DNA of 64,000 bases. Source: Pyruvatibacter mobilis. Lineage in GTDB: Bacteria; Pseudomonadota; Alphaproteobacteria; CGMCC-115125. This document shows, piece after piece, positions 18,949 to 27,875 of this stretch (positions are counted from its first letter, which is position 1; each line of letters opens with the position of its first letter). Location of the stretch: contig NZ_CP051630.1 of the NCBI RefSeq assembly GCF_012848855.1, positions 785,501 through 849,500 of the forward strand, in the 5' to 3' direction. Made by a program: the position numbers and the translations under genes. Below the pieces are notes generated by a model. The model saw nothing but the letters and a program-made list of their open reading frames with translations. It was not told the origin of the DNA and did no database searches.

Positions 18949-19822
18949 TCCTGCAACGAAACTGGATTTGCCTTTCGAGGTGGTGCCGACGGGCGCTGCT
19001 GTCGGCGCGGAGATCAGCGGGCTTGATGTGCGGGCCCTTGATGACGCGACGTTTTCTGCCCTGCGGCAGGCCTGGCTTGAGCACAAAGTGCTGCTGTTCC
19101 GCGGCCAGGACCTGACCGACGACGACCTTGTGACCTTCGCCGGTCGCTTCGGGGCGCTTGATCTGGCCCCGGCCAGCGCGACCGACGATGTGGGCGCGCA
19201 GGAAAAGTCGCGGCCGGAAGTGTGGATCATTTCCAACGTTGTGGAAGAGGGCAAACCCATCGGTGCGCTTGGCTCGGATGAAGCCGAGTGGCACACCGAC
19301 ATGTCCTATGTGGATGAGCCGCCGATGGCGAGCGTGCTCTATTCGCTGGAGATCCCGCCTGCGGGTGGTGACACCAGCTTCGCCAATATGGAACTGGCGC
19401 TGGCGGAGCTGCCGGCCGATTTGCGTGCGCGGATTGAAGGGCGCACCGCCAATCATGACTCGAGCTATACGAGTGTCGGAGAACTGCGCAAGGGCGCTGC
19501 GCCTGTCACTGATGTGACCAGGGCGCCAGGCGCGCGGCACCCGGTGATCCGTACCCATCCTGAAACGGGCGTGCCGTCCCTTTATCTCGGACGCCGCCGC
19601 AACGGGTGGATCGTGGACATGGACGTTGCGGACAACGAAGCGCTGCTGGACGCGCTGTGGGCCCATTGCGCTGACCCGCGTTTTGCGTGGACGCATCAGT
19701 GGCGGACTGGCGATCTGCTGATCTGGGACAATCGCAGCCTCAATCACAGGCGTGATGCGTTTGACCCGGCGTCACGGCGGGTGATGCATCGCTGCCAGAT
19801 CAAGGGTGACGTGCCGCGCTGA
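18941..19822 (+). CDS. TauD/TfdA-family Fe(II)/2-oxoglutarate dioxygenase
   Basis: A 293-residue oxygenase with the iron motif HTD in EWHTDMSY (about residue 117) and the distal histidine in the C-terminal RRVMHRCQI segment; NRSLNHRRDAFD is also a family feature. These enzymes hydroxylate taurine, 2,4-D and similar acids, often leading to cleavage. I start at ATG 18941, preceded by GGAGAGC; the longer frame from 18887 lies in the transporter gene. It is coupled to the MFS gene, so it probably acts on the imported compound. Confidence 0.87.
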   Translation: MGDPATKLDLPFEVVPTGAAVGAEISGLDVRALDDATFSALRQAWLEHKVLLFRGQDLTDDDLVTFAGRFGALDLAPASATDDVGAQEKSRPEVWIISNVVEEGKPIGALGSDEAEWHTDMSYVDEPPMASVLYSLEIPPAGGDTSFANMELALAELPADLRARIEGRTANHDSSYTSVGELRKGAAPVTDVTRAPGARHPVIRTHPETGVPSLYLGRRRNGWIVDMDVADNEALLDALWAHCADPRFAWTHQWRTGDLLIWDNRSLNHRRDAFDPASRRVMHRCQIKGDVPR

Positions 19823-19896
19823 AGACGGCTGCCGCCGCCACCAGACAACACTTTCAAACGATAATCGGCAAACGGACTAACGGGGAGGCACGCATC

Positions 19897-20907
19897 ATGC
19901 GGGCAATGGAAATTCGCGGGGCCTACGGGCTGGAGAACCTGGCACTGGCGGAACGGGATGTTCCCAAGGCGGGGCCGGGGCAGATCGTTGTGCGGCTGAA
20001 GGCGGCCTGCCTCAACTATCGTGATCTTGCGACGGTGATGGGCATGGGCGGGCAGTATCCGCTGCCGCTGGTGCCGCTGTCCGACAGTGCGGGTGAGGTC
20101 GTGGAGGCCGGCGAGGGCGTGAGCCGCGTTGCGGTGGGTGACCGGGTGTGCCCGATCTTCTTTCCCACCTGGCACGCGGGCGGGCCGACCGTCGAGGGCC
20201 TGTCCAAGGCGCTCGGCGGCACGCTGGACGGCTGCGCGCAGGATTATCTGCTGATCGGCGAAGACGGTGTGGTGAAGCTGCCGGACTATCTGTCGGACAT
20301 GGAAGCGGCGATGCTGCCTTGCGCGGCGCTGACCGCATGGCGGGCGCTGATTGTCGAAGGCAATCTCAAGGCAGGCGACACGGTGCTGGTGCAGGGCACC
20401 GGCGGTGTCTCGATCTTTGCGCTGCAGTTCGCCAAGGCGGCGGGCGCGCGGGTGATCATTACCTCGTCGTCGGATGAAAAGCTCGAGCGCGCCAAGGCGC
20501 TGGGGGCGGACCACACGATCAACTATTCGCAGACCAAGGACTGGGGCCGCGCGGCGCGCGGGTTCACCGGCAGTGTGGGCGTTGACCACGTCGTGGAAGT
20601 CGGCGGGGCGGAAACCTTCACCCAGTCACTGGCCGCGATCCGCGTCGGCGGGCATATCGCGGTGATCGGGCTTCTGTCCGGCGTGGTGAAGGACATGAAT
20701 GTCGCGACGATGTTCTCGCAGAATGCCCGCATCCACGGCATCACCGTGGGCAGCCGCGCACATTTCGAGGACATGCTGAAGGCAATGGCCCTGCATGAAA
20801 TCCGCCCGGTGATCGACAGCACCTATGGTCTGGAAGAGCTGCAGGCGGGGCTGGGGCACATGGGCGCTGCGGGCCATTTCGGCAAGATCGGCATCGAGAT
20901 CGCCTAG
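19897..20907 (+). CDS. MDR-family NAD(P)-dependent alcohol dehydrogenase / quinone oxidoreductase
   Basis: A 336-residue medium-chain dehydrogenase/reductase. The GroES-like N-terminal domain has ACLNYRDLATVMG and SDSAGEVVEAGEGV, and the Rossmann domain has GTGGVSIFALQFAKAAGARV near residues 166-185. The cysteine clusters for catalytic and structural zinc are missing, so it resembles the zinc-free quinone oxidoreductase/enoyl reductase branch. A good ribosome site (GGGGAGG) precedes ATG 19897. It lies 74 bp after the dioxygenase and is probably in the same operon. Confidence 0.85.
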   Translation: MRAMEIRGAYGLENLALAERDVPKAGPGQIVVRLKAACLNYRDLATVMGMGGQYPLPLVPLSDSAGEVVEAGEGVSRVAVGDRVCPIFFPTWHAGGPTVEGLSKALGGTLDGCAQDYLLIGEDGVVKLPDYLSDMEAAMLPCAALTAWRALIVEGNLKAGDTVLVQGTGGVSIFALQFAKAAGARVIITSSSDEKLERAKALGADHTINYSQTKDWGRAARGFTGSVGVDHVVEVGGAETFTQSLAAIRVGGHIAVIGLLSGVVKDMNVATMFSQNARIHGITVGSRAHFEDMLKAMALHEIRPVIDSTYGLEELQAGLGHMGAAGHFGKIGIEIA

Positions 20908-20934
20908 ACCCGTCCGGCTGGACGGGGCGGGCAT

Positions 20935-23274
20935 TCAGACCGGGGCTTCACCGAGGTCGGCGGCCTCGGGCTTGCCGATGGCAACCTTTGATTTGGCCGG
21001 CGCCAGCAGGTCGGCGATCTCGTGGACGCCGTTCCAGTCTTTGTCGGGCGGGGACTGCTCGAGCCGGTCGATACGCTCCTCATACAGATCATACAGCGTC
21101 GGGATGGCGCCGGAGAGCTTGCGGCATTCGGCGATGACGAGGCGGGCGGCGGCCCAGTCGCGGGCGCGGTAGGCCTTGAACAGGGCCTCATGCGCCTCGT
21201 GCAGGGCGCGGAACTTGGGGTTGGCACCCATGATGGGGTCACCCAGCAGGGCATAGACGCGCCAGGGGTCGATGCGGCCGTCGAGGCGGAGCTGATCGAT
21301 CTCCAGCAGCGCGAACTTGTCCTTCACCCGGTCACGTGCCTCTGCGCCAACAATGATGGCCGGGCCGTAGCGGCGGGAGAGCCGCTGCAGGAGCTGCGCT
21401 TCGTTGACCGCGCCGCCGATGGCGGAGAAATCATAGACATTACCGGAGCCCAGATTGCCGACAACAGCATCGCCGCGTTCGATGCCGATGCTCATGGATA
21501 CGGGGATGAACGGGCGGTGGGCGCGGCGGGCGTCGCGCTCGAGGTCACGGTTGACGGGCTCAAGCTCGGCGACCATGCGCAGGGCGGCCTGGCAGGCCTG
21601 GACTGTGTGGCCCTCGCGGGCGACGGGGGCATTCCACAGCGCATTCATGCCGCCGCCGACGAAGCGGTCGACCATGCCGTCGTGACGCAGCACGCAGCGG
21701 GTCAGCGGCTCGTGGATGTTGGTGATGAGGCTTGCGAGCCCTGACGCGTCCGGGCCGAAGGGCTCGGCAACACGGTGGAAGCCGCGCACATCGGCGGACA
21801 GCGCGGTCACCGGTGTGAAGCGGCCTTCCGGTGCGGCGAGGGCAGGTTCGCGCACGAGCGCCGAAATGTGCTTCGGCGCCAACCGGTCGGTGAACTGGGC
21901 GCGGACGAATTTTTCGGTGGCGTTGCGGCGGGTGAGGTTCATCACCGCGCCGAGCGTGAAGATGGCCATGAGGCCGATCACCGGCAGCGCCGGATCGACA
22001 AGCCAGAGCTTTGTGGTGAAGGCGAACCAGCCGGCCCAGACAGCACCGGTGACGGCTATGGCGGTGAACAGGGCGGCCCAGAGCGTGCCGTAGCTGATGA
22101 GCAGGGCGAGCAGGGCGACACCGGCGACGAGCAGGAAGACCTGTTCAGCGGGCAGGGCCCAGTCCGGCCGCCAGAGATAATGGCCCAGCAGCATCTGCTC
22201 GATAGCCTGCAGGTGCGGTTCGACGCGGGGAATGGTGCCCAGCGGGCTGTCGACGAAGGCTTCAGGCCCTTCGACGCTGGCGCTGACGAAGACGATGGCG
22301 TCCTTCAGCCGCTCCGCATCCGGATGATCGCCCAGCAGTTTCCAGGCGGGCAGGGCGCGGCTTGCCTGGGTGCGGGTGTAGTGCAGCCACAGGCCGCCAT
22401 CGGCGTCCGTCGGGAATTCCTTCTGGCCGACGACGATGCGCTGGAGACCCGGGCGGCGGCCAAAGGTGAGATCGGCGTCAGGCTTGGCGACGATGGCGAG
22501 GATGCCGCGCGCGCCTTCCGCCACACGGATGGCCTCAAGGGACAGGCCGGGCACGACGGTGCCGGATACCTGTTCCAGCAACGGCACCTGGCGGATCACA
22601 TTGTCAGCGGCAGGGCCGTCAGACAGGGTGCGGGCACCATTGCCGGAGGCAGCGTCTTCCAGCGATTTGAGGCTGGGGCTCATGCCCTTGCGGACGGGAA
22701 TGTAGGGGCCGAGATCGCCGCCGCGGGCGGAGACCGGCGTCTTGCGCACGGGGACGAGGCTGTTGGCATCATCCGACAGGGCAAAGGCCGTGACCACCGG
22801 ACCGCCTGAAATGGCACCGGCAAAGACCGCGTCATGATCCGGCAGGCCGGAGGAGGCTTCTTCCAGGCGGGCGATCTGGTCAAGGTCAAGTTCGGGACGG
22901 GCCAGCCATTCCTGCACCGCTTCGCGTGGGGAGGTGGCGTCCGGCCACTCGAACGGGGTTTCGAAGACCACCACGCGCGCGCCCTTGGACAGTGCTTTCT
23001 GGGTGACATCGGCGAAGCGGGTGCGCGGCCAAGGCCAGGGGCCCACGCGCTCCAGACTGGGGCGGTCGATGTTCACATACATGACGCCGGTGCCGGTGGA
23101 GACAGCGGGATCGCGATAGGGGCGCGGGGCCGTCTGCTGATAGGTGTCGAACACAGCCATGCGGATGGTCGTGGCGATCCGGGCGGGGTCGTATTGCATG
23201 ACCACGAGCCAGCCGACGAGCGCGATGCCCGCCAGCGCCGCCAGCAGGCGCCGCAATAGCTGAATGGTTCTCAT
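20935..23274 (-). CDS. CHASE2-domain membrane protein with degenerate class III adenylate/guanylate cyclase domain
   Basis: A 779-residue protein: N-terminal transmembrane helix, CHASE2 extracytoplasmic sensor (about 35-360), a cluster of helices (about 365-440), then a class III nucleotide cyclase domain (about 475-660) and a helical tail. The first metal aspartate is kept (LSADVRGF), but the second is lost (DRFVGGGMNALW instead of DxFxGD), the conserved IGD is IGG, and the transition-state arginine of NxxxR is replaced (VNEAQLLQ). The domain is therefore probably inactive as a cyclase and may bind a nucleotide or partner. The downstream neighbour converges. Confidence 0.8.
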   Translation of the reverse strand: MRTIQLLRRLLAALAGIALVGWLVVMQYDPARIATTIRMAVFDTYQQTAPRPYRDPAVSTGTGVMYVNIDRPSLERVGPWPWPRTRFADVTQKALSKGARVVVFETPFEWPDATSPREAVQEWLARPELDLDQIARLEEASSGLPDHDAVFAGAISGGPVVTAFALSDDANSLVPVRKTPVSARGGDLGPYIPVRKGMSPSLKSLEDAASGNGARTLSDGPAADNVIRQVPLLEQVSGTVVPGLSLEAIRVAEGARGILAIVAKPDADLTFGRRPGLQRIVVGQKEFPTDADGGLWLHYTRTQASRALPAWKLLGDHPDAERLKDAIVFVSASVEGPEAFVDSPLGTIPRVEPHLQAIEQMLLGHYLWRPDWALPAEQVFLLVAGVALLALLISYGTLWAALFTAIAVTGAVWAGWFAFTTKLWLVDPALPVIGLMAIFTLGAVMNLTRRNATEKFVRAQFTDRLAPKHISALVREPALAAPEGRFTPVTALSADVRGFHRVAEPFGPDASGLASLITNIHEPLTRCVLRHDGMVDRFVGGGMNALWNAPVAREGHTVQACQAALRMVAELEPVNRDLERDARRAHRPFIPVSMSIGIERGDAVVGNLGSGNVYDFSAIGGAVNEAQLLQRLSRRYGPAIIVGAEARDRVKDKFALLEIDQLRLDGRIDPWRVYALLGDPIMGANPKFRALHEAHEALFKAYRARDWAAARLVIAECRKLSGAIPTLYDLYEERIDRLEQSPPDKDWNGVHEIADLLAPAKSKVAIGKPEAADLGEAPV

Positions 23275-23548
23275 GGTCCTCGGCTGTCCCCGTCTGCCCC
23301 GTGGTCAGGCGCATCTGTGCATCAGGCTGCATCACAGCATGACGCGCCTTAACACGGCCTGCACAGCCCACCATGAAACGCCGGAAAATTGGCCCCAACA
23401 TGGCAGGCAGGTGCGAATGGCCCGTGTGTCCGGCACGCAATGCGTGCAGCGGTAATCCCCAGGCTGAATATTAGTTCAGGAAGGTTAAGGCCGTGCTACT
23501 GGGCGTGGCCTTGGGGCAGGTGGTCTTGCGCAGATGGCTGCCGGCAAC
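23275..23548. other. Intergenic region, nothing recognised
   Basis: About 270 bp upstream of the CHASE2 protein and downstream of the cytochrome c terminator. It should hold the CHASE2 gene promoter on the minus strand. I see no coding region, repeat or strong hairpin. Confidence 0.4.
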
Positions 23549-23583
23549 AAAAAGCCCGGTCCGGAAGATCCGGGCCGGGCTTG
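23549..23583 (-). terminator. Rho-independent terminator after the cytochrome c gene
   Basis: AAGCCCGG-T-CCGG pairs with CCGG-GCCGGGCTT around a short AAGAT loop; on the minus strand it is followed by TTTTTG. It lies 37 bp past the cytochrome stop. Confidence 0.82.
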
Positions 23584-23619
23584 AAGCATCAGCGCGTCGC
23601 AAATTTGGGGAAAGTGCCG

Positions 23620-24096
23620 TTACTCGGCAGCGGCCCCGCCGAAACTTGCGAGATAGGCAATGACATTGGCACGGTCGGTGTCCTTGGCCAGACCGGCAAA
23701 GCTCATGGTGCCCTTGGGGATCACGTCCTTCGGCTTCTTGAGGTAGGCGTCGAGGGTGGCTTCATCCCACACGCGGCCTTCCGCCTTCAGCTCGAGCAGG
23801 TTGGCGGAATATTTGAAGTCCTTGCTGCCGAATTCGGCACCCACAACACCATAGAGGTTGGGGCCGACGCGGTTGGGGCCGCCTTCTTCCACGGTGTGGC
23901 AGGATTTGCAGCGGTTGAACACGCGCTTGCCCTTGTCCGGATCGCCTGCTGCGGCGGCGGCCGGTGCTTCAGCGGCTGCGTCCTGCGCATAGGCTGCGGG
24001 GGCGGCGATAAGGGCGGCTGCGGTGAGCAGGGCGCCGGCGGCGGCCATGGCCAGATATGGCCGGATGGTCATTGTCTTCGTGCGGGGTGTCGACAT
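23620..24096 (-). CDS. Periplasmic class I c-type cytochrome (c2/c550-like)
   Basis: A 158-residue protein with an N-terminal signal peptide (hydrophobic [21 protein letters not shown], cleavage likely after YAQ or AYA), an alanine-rich linker, and a single haem site CKSCH (about residue 63). The distal methionine is in PKGTMSFAG (about 129). [11 protein letters not shown] is typical of cytochrome c2 and c550. It would carry electrons in the periplasm. The start ATG 24096 follows GGAGGAACGG. No oxidase genes lie near, so its partners are unknown. Confidence 0.92.
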   Translation of the reverse strand: MSTPRTKTMTIRPYLAMAAAGALLTAAALIAAPAAYAQDAAAEAPAAAAAGDPDKGKRVFNRCKSCHTVEEGGPNRVGPNLYGVVGAEFGSKDFKYSANLLELKAEGRVWDEATLDAYLKKPKDVIPKGTMSFAGLAKDTDRANVIAYLASFGGAAAE

Positions 24097-24262
24097 CCGT
24101 TCCTCCAGATCGTGTCTATGGCACCAAACTTAGTGCGGAGAAGCGGCTTCGGCCATGCGTATCAATGCCACGGCGGGGAAACCGGCCTCACGGTCGCGTG
24201 TTTGCCATGTATTCCGAGGGTTTATTGCGTGATTAAGGCAATTTCGGGCACACTCCGCGCTC

Positions 24263-25438
24263 ATGAGCGGGGGAAGCCTCGCGGGGGAGCATTTGGCGGC
24301 AACATTCACCACGACGGAAACGGCGGACGGCGGACAGATCACCCTGTCCGGCCTGTGGACCGTGCGTCATGTGGGGCCGCAGGATGCCCCGTTGCGCGCT
24401 ATTGCGTCCTCCGTGAAGGCGACGCCCCGGCATCTGCAGGGGCATGTGGTGGTCGATCTGTCCTCGGTGGACGGTCTCGACACGGCAGGCGCCTGGCTGG
24501 TGCACCGGACCCGGCGCGACCTCGAGGAAGCGGGCGCGCAGGTGGAGCTGCGCGGTGCGAGCCATGCCCACGCCGAACTGATCGAGCTGGCGCGCGAGAG
24601 TGACCAGCCTTGCGACATCGAAATCGAGGAGCGCAATGTCATCTCGCTTCTGGCGGAGCGGATGGGCCGGGCGGTGGTCAATCTGGTGTCGGAATTCGTC
24701 GCGATACTGAACATGACCGGGATCGTGGTGATGGTGCTGGGGCGCATCATCACCCGGCCGCGTACCCTGCGGCTCACATCGGTGGTAAGCCACATGGAGC
24801 GGGTGGGGCTCAACGCCGTGCCCATCGTGGCGCTGCTGACTTTCCTTATCGGCGCTGTGCTGGCGCAGCAGGGCGCCTCGCAGCTCAAGCTGTTCGGCGC
24901 GGAAGTGTTCACGGTCAACCTCGTGGGCATTTCCATGCTGCGGGAGCTTGGCGTGCTGATCACGGCCATCATCATCGCCGGCCGCTCGGGCAGTGCCTTC
25001 ACGGCGGAGATCGGCTCCATGAAGGTGCGCGAGGAGATCGACGCCATGCGCACGCTGGGCATGGACCCGGTGGAAGTGCTTGTGGCACCGCGGGTAATCG
25101 CGCTGGTGCTGATGCTGCCGGTGCTGACCTTTGTTGCTGACATCATGGGTCTGCTGGGCGGTGGCGTGGTGGCCTATGTCTTCCTCGAGATTTCGCCGCA
25201 GACCTATCTGCAGCGGGTGGATGCGGCGATCGACACCAGCACGTTCTTTGTCGGCATCATCAAGGCGCCGTTCCTGGCGATGGCGATTGCCATTATCGGC
25301 TGCCTGGAAGGCATGCGGGTGTCCGGCAGCGCGGAATCCGTCGGTGAGCGGACGACATCTTCGGTGGTCAAATCCATCTTCACGGTGATCGTGCTCGACG
25401 CGCTGTTCGCCATCTTCTTCACCGCCGTGGATTATTAG
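24263..25438 (+). CDS. mlaE: MlaE-type ABC permease with N-terminal STAS domain
   Basis: A 391-residue inner-membrane permease of the MCE/Mla phospholipid transport system. Residues about 20-120 form a STAS-like domain (VVVDLSSVDGLDTAGAWLV), which in E. coli is the separate MlaB protein; here it is fused. The MlaE core follows, with EFVAILNMTG, LRELGVLITAIIIAGRSGSAFTAE and EEIDAMRTLGMDPVE, all family hallmarks. It is the first gene of a four-gene operon with ATPase, MCE protein and lipoprotein. It would move lipids between the inner membrane and periplasm. Confidence 0.92.
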   Translation: MSGGSLAGEHLAATFTTTETADGGQITLSGLWTVRHVGPQDAPLRAIASSVKATPRHLQGHVVVDLSSVDGLDTAGAWLVHRTRRDLEEAGAQVELRGASHAHAELIELARESDQPCDIEIEERNVISLLAERMGRAVVNLVSEFVAILNMTGIVVMVLGRIITRPRTLRLTSVVSHMERVGLNAVPIVALLTFLIGAVLAQQGASQLKLFGAEVFTVNLVGISMLRELGVLITAIIIAGRSGSAFTAEIGSMKVREEIDAMRTLGMDPVEVLVAPRVIALVLMLPVLTFVADIMGLLGGGVVAYVFLEISPQTYLQRVDAAIDTSTFFVGIIKAPFLAMAIAIIGCLEGMRVSGSAESVGERTTSSVVKSIFTVIVLDALFAIFFTAVDY

Positions 25439-25446
25439 GGGCGGGG

Positions 25447-26247
25447 ATGGCAATGGAGGCAGCAGGGCAGGCCGACACCATCATCCAGGTGCGCAATCTG
25501 CGGAACCAGTTCGGCAGCCAGGTCATTCATGACCGGCTGGACCTGGATGTGCGGCGCGGCGAGGTGATCGGCATTGTCGGCGGGTCGGGTACCGGTAAAT
25601 CGGTGCTGCTGCGCACGATCGTGGGCCTCAAGCGGCCCGACGCGGGCAGCGTGCGGGTGTTCGGCCAGGATGTGACGGCGCTGGAGGGCACGGCCCGGCA
25701 GGCGGTTGAGCAGCGCTGGGGCGTGGCGTTTCAGGACGGTGCGCTGTTCTCGGCGCTGACGGTTGCACAGAATGTCCAGGTGCCGATGCGGGAACATCTC
25801 GACCTGCCCAAACCGCTGATGGACGAACTGGCGGCTGAGAAGATTGCCATGGTGGGGCTGCCGCCATCGGCAGGGCCCAAATTTCCCAGCGAGCTGTCCG
25901 GTGGCATGCGCAAGCGGGCGGCGCTTGCACGGGCGCTAGCGCTGGACCCGGAGATCGTGTTCCTCGATGAGCCGACAGCGGGCCTCGACCCGATCGGCGC
26001 TGCGGATTATGACGGGCTGATCCGGCAGCTGAAGGATGCGCTGGGGCTGACGGTGTTCATGGTCACCCATGATCTCGACAGTCTTTACGCTATTTGCGAC
26101 CGGGTGGCGGTGCTGGCGGAGCGGCGTGTTATGGTCATAGGGCCTATCAGCGACGTGTCCGCGCATCCCAATGCGTGGATCCAGGAATATTTCCAGGGGC
26201 CGCGGTCCCGGGCAGCGGCGGGCGCGGCCGGCCGGGCCAAGGTCTAG
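25447..26247 (+). CDS. mlaF: MlaF-type ABC ATPase
   Basis: A 266-residue ATPase that powers the MlaE permease. It has Walker A GGSGTGKSVLL (about residue 43), the signature LSGGMRKRAALARAL, Walker B IVFLDEPTAGLDP and the switch histidine VTHD. The RNQFGSQVIHDRLDLDV and LRTIVGLKRPDAG segments are typical of the Mla/Ttg2A group. It lies 8 bp after mlaE. The C-terminal extension ends in an alanine-rich tail. Confidence 0.93.
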   Translation: MAMEAAGQADTIIQVRNLRNQFGSQVIHDRLDLDVRRGEVIGIVGGSGTGKSVLLRTIVGLKRPDAGSVRVFGQDVTALEGTARQAVEQRWGVAFQDGALFSALTVAQNVQVPMREHLDLPKPLMDELAAEKIAMVGLPPSAGPKFPSELSGGMRKRAALARALALDPEIVFLDEPTAGLDPIGAADYDGLIRQLKDALGLTVFMVTHDLDSLYAICDRVAVLAERRVMVIGPISDVSAHPNAWIQEYFQGPRSRAAAGAAGRAKV

Positions 26248-26277
26248 TCCGGCACGGGCAGGAGCAAAGGACGCAAC

Positions 26278-27168
26278 ATGGAAACGCGCGCCAATTACGT
26301 GCTCATCGGCTCATTCGCCGCGGCCATCGTCGCGTCGGTGTTCCTGTTTCTCGTCTGGCTGACGGGGTTCGAGGGAGATACGGAGTTCGAGCCTTATGAC
26401 GTTGTGTTTGACGGGTCCGTCGCCGGTCTCTCGGTAGGCGGCGACGTGCGCTACAACGGCATCAAGGTGGGTGAGGTCTCTCAGATCGCGCTGGGGGCGG
26501 ACCCCCGGCTTGTCCGCATACGCATCAATGTGGATGAACGCACACCGGTGACCAAGGACAGCAAGGCGCGGCTGGAGTTCCAGGGCATTACCGGCGTTGC
26601 CTTCATCGAAATCACGGGCGGTGCGCCCAACAGCCCGCCGCTCATGCCAGAGAACGGCAGCGACGTGCCGGTGATCGTGGCTGACCGCTCGGCGGTGCAG
26701 CAGCTCATTACCTCGGCGCCGCAGGTGCTGACGGCGGCCAATGACCTGCTGGTGCGGGTGGACCGGCTGCTGGGCGAGAACGAGGGGCAGATCTCGGCCA
26801 CCGTGCGTGACGTGGAAACCGTGTCTGGCACGATCTCGGCCAATCACCAGGAGATTGATGAGATCATCAAGAACCTGGCGGTGGCGTCTGAGCAGATCGC
26901 CGAGATCACCGTCAAGCTCAACGGCACGCTCAACGAGGTGGAGCGGGCGACGGGTGCCTATGGTGATCTGGCGGTGGAAGCGCGTGAGCTGGTTGCGGAT
27001 GTGCGCCCGGCGATGCAGCAGCTCTCCGACAGCAGCGTGCCTGAAGTGGACCGTTTGCTGCGCGACACGCGGCGCATGGTGACCTCGGTGAACCGGCTGG
27101 TGACCGAACTTGAACGCAACCCGACCGAATTCCTGCTCGGGGACGAGCCTGCGGAGTATGGCAATTGA
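26278..27168 (+). CDS. mlaD: MlaD-type MCE domain protein
   Basis: A 296-residue substrate-binding component anchored by one N-terminal helix (YVLIGSFAAAIVASVFLFLVWL). The MCE domain covers about residues 40-120 with GLSVGGDVRYNGIKVGEV and GITGVAFIEI, and a long helical/coiled-coil C-terminal region follows. MCE hexamers form the lipid channel above the permease. AAGGA precedes the ATG by 7 bp. Compared with E. coli MlaD (183 aa) the C-terminal extension is longer, more like other alphaproteobacterial MCE proteins. Confidence 0.92.
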   Translation: METRANYVLIGSFAAAIVASVFLFLVWLTGFEGDTEFEPYDVVFDGSVAGLSVGGDVRYNGIKVGEVSQIALGADPRLVRIRINVDERTPVTKDSKARLEFQGITGVAFIEITGGAPNSPPLMPENGSDVPVIVADRSAVQQLITSAPQVLTAANDLLVRVDRLLGENEGQISATVRDVETVSGTISANHQEIDEIIKNLAVASEQIAEITVKLNGTLNEVERATGAYGDLAVEARELVADVRPAMQQLSDSSVPEVDRLLRDTRRMVTSVNRLVTELERNPTEFLLGDEPAEYGN

Positions 27169-27842
27169 CTGATCTGATTGGGGGAATGCGGGCGATGCTG
27201 CGGGGGCGTGTGCTTCTGCCTGTGATGCTGGGCGCTGTGCTGTCGGGCTGCGCCAGCCTGCTGCCGACGGGCGACACGCCCACGACGCTTTATGGCCTGC
27301 AGGCACCGGCCGAGGTGCCGCTGGTTGCGGACCGGCCCGGCTGGCAGTTGATCGTCGAGGAACCGCTGGCGGAGCGGGCGCTGGATACGGACCGCATCGC
27401 CATCTATTCAGGCCCGCATGCGCTGCAATATTTTCCGCAGGCGCGGTGGACCGACCGCGCGCCGCGGCTGGTGCAGGACCTGATTGTCGAGACCTTCGAG
27501 AATGCGGGCCTTCAGATGTCAGCCACGCGGCAGACTGTCGGTGTGAAGGCCAATGTGGCCCTGATCAGTGATCTGCGGGACTTCGAGGCGCGGGTGACTG
27601 CCCCTGCGGCAGAGGGCAGCACGGTGATGCCGACGGTGATGATCCGCCTGAGCACCAAGCTTGTGTCGCTCGACAAGCGGCGGGTGATCGATGCGCGGAC
27701 TTTCACCGCGCGCGGCACGGCCGCATCAGACAGTGTGGCTGATGTGGTGGCGGCGATGAATGTGGCCGCTGCGACTGTGGTGAGCGATATCGTGGTATGG
27801 GCGGCAGCCGCCAGCGCCACCTTTGCGCCGGTGGCTGACTGA
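27165..27842 (+). CDS. ABC-type transport auxiliary lipoprotein (PqiC/DUF330-like) of the Mla operon
   Basis: A 225-residue lipoprotein with signal peptide and lipobox LSGCAS; the cysteine is about residue 29. The mature part has the ABC_trans_aux pattern: YGLQAP, ALDTDRIAIYSGPHALQYFPQARWTDRAPRLVQDLIVETFENAGL. Such lipoproteins work with MCE transporters on the periplasmic side. The frame opens with TTG 27165, which overlaps the mlaD stop (TTGA) and has GGAG 8 bp before it; ATG 27186 or 27195 is an alternative. It replaces MlaC, which is not found in this operon. Confidence 0.85.
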   Translation: MTDLIGGMRAMLRGRVLLPVMLGAVLSGCASLLPTGDTPTTLYGLQAPAEVPLVADRPGWQLIVEEPLAERALDTDRIAIYSGPHALQYFPQARWTDRAPRLVQDLIVETFENAGLQMSATRQTVGVKANVALISDLRDFEARVTAPAAEGSTVMPTVMIRLSTKLVSLDKRRVIDARTFTARGTAASDSVADVVAAMNVAAATVVSDIVVWAAAASATFAPVAD

Positions 27843-27875
27843 CCGCCCAGTAGTCGTGCCAGTCAAAGCAGTCCC

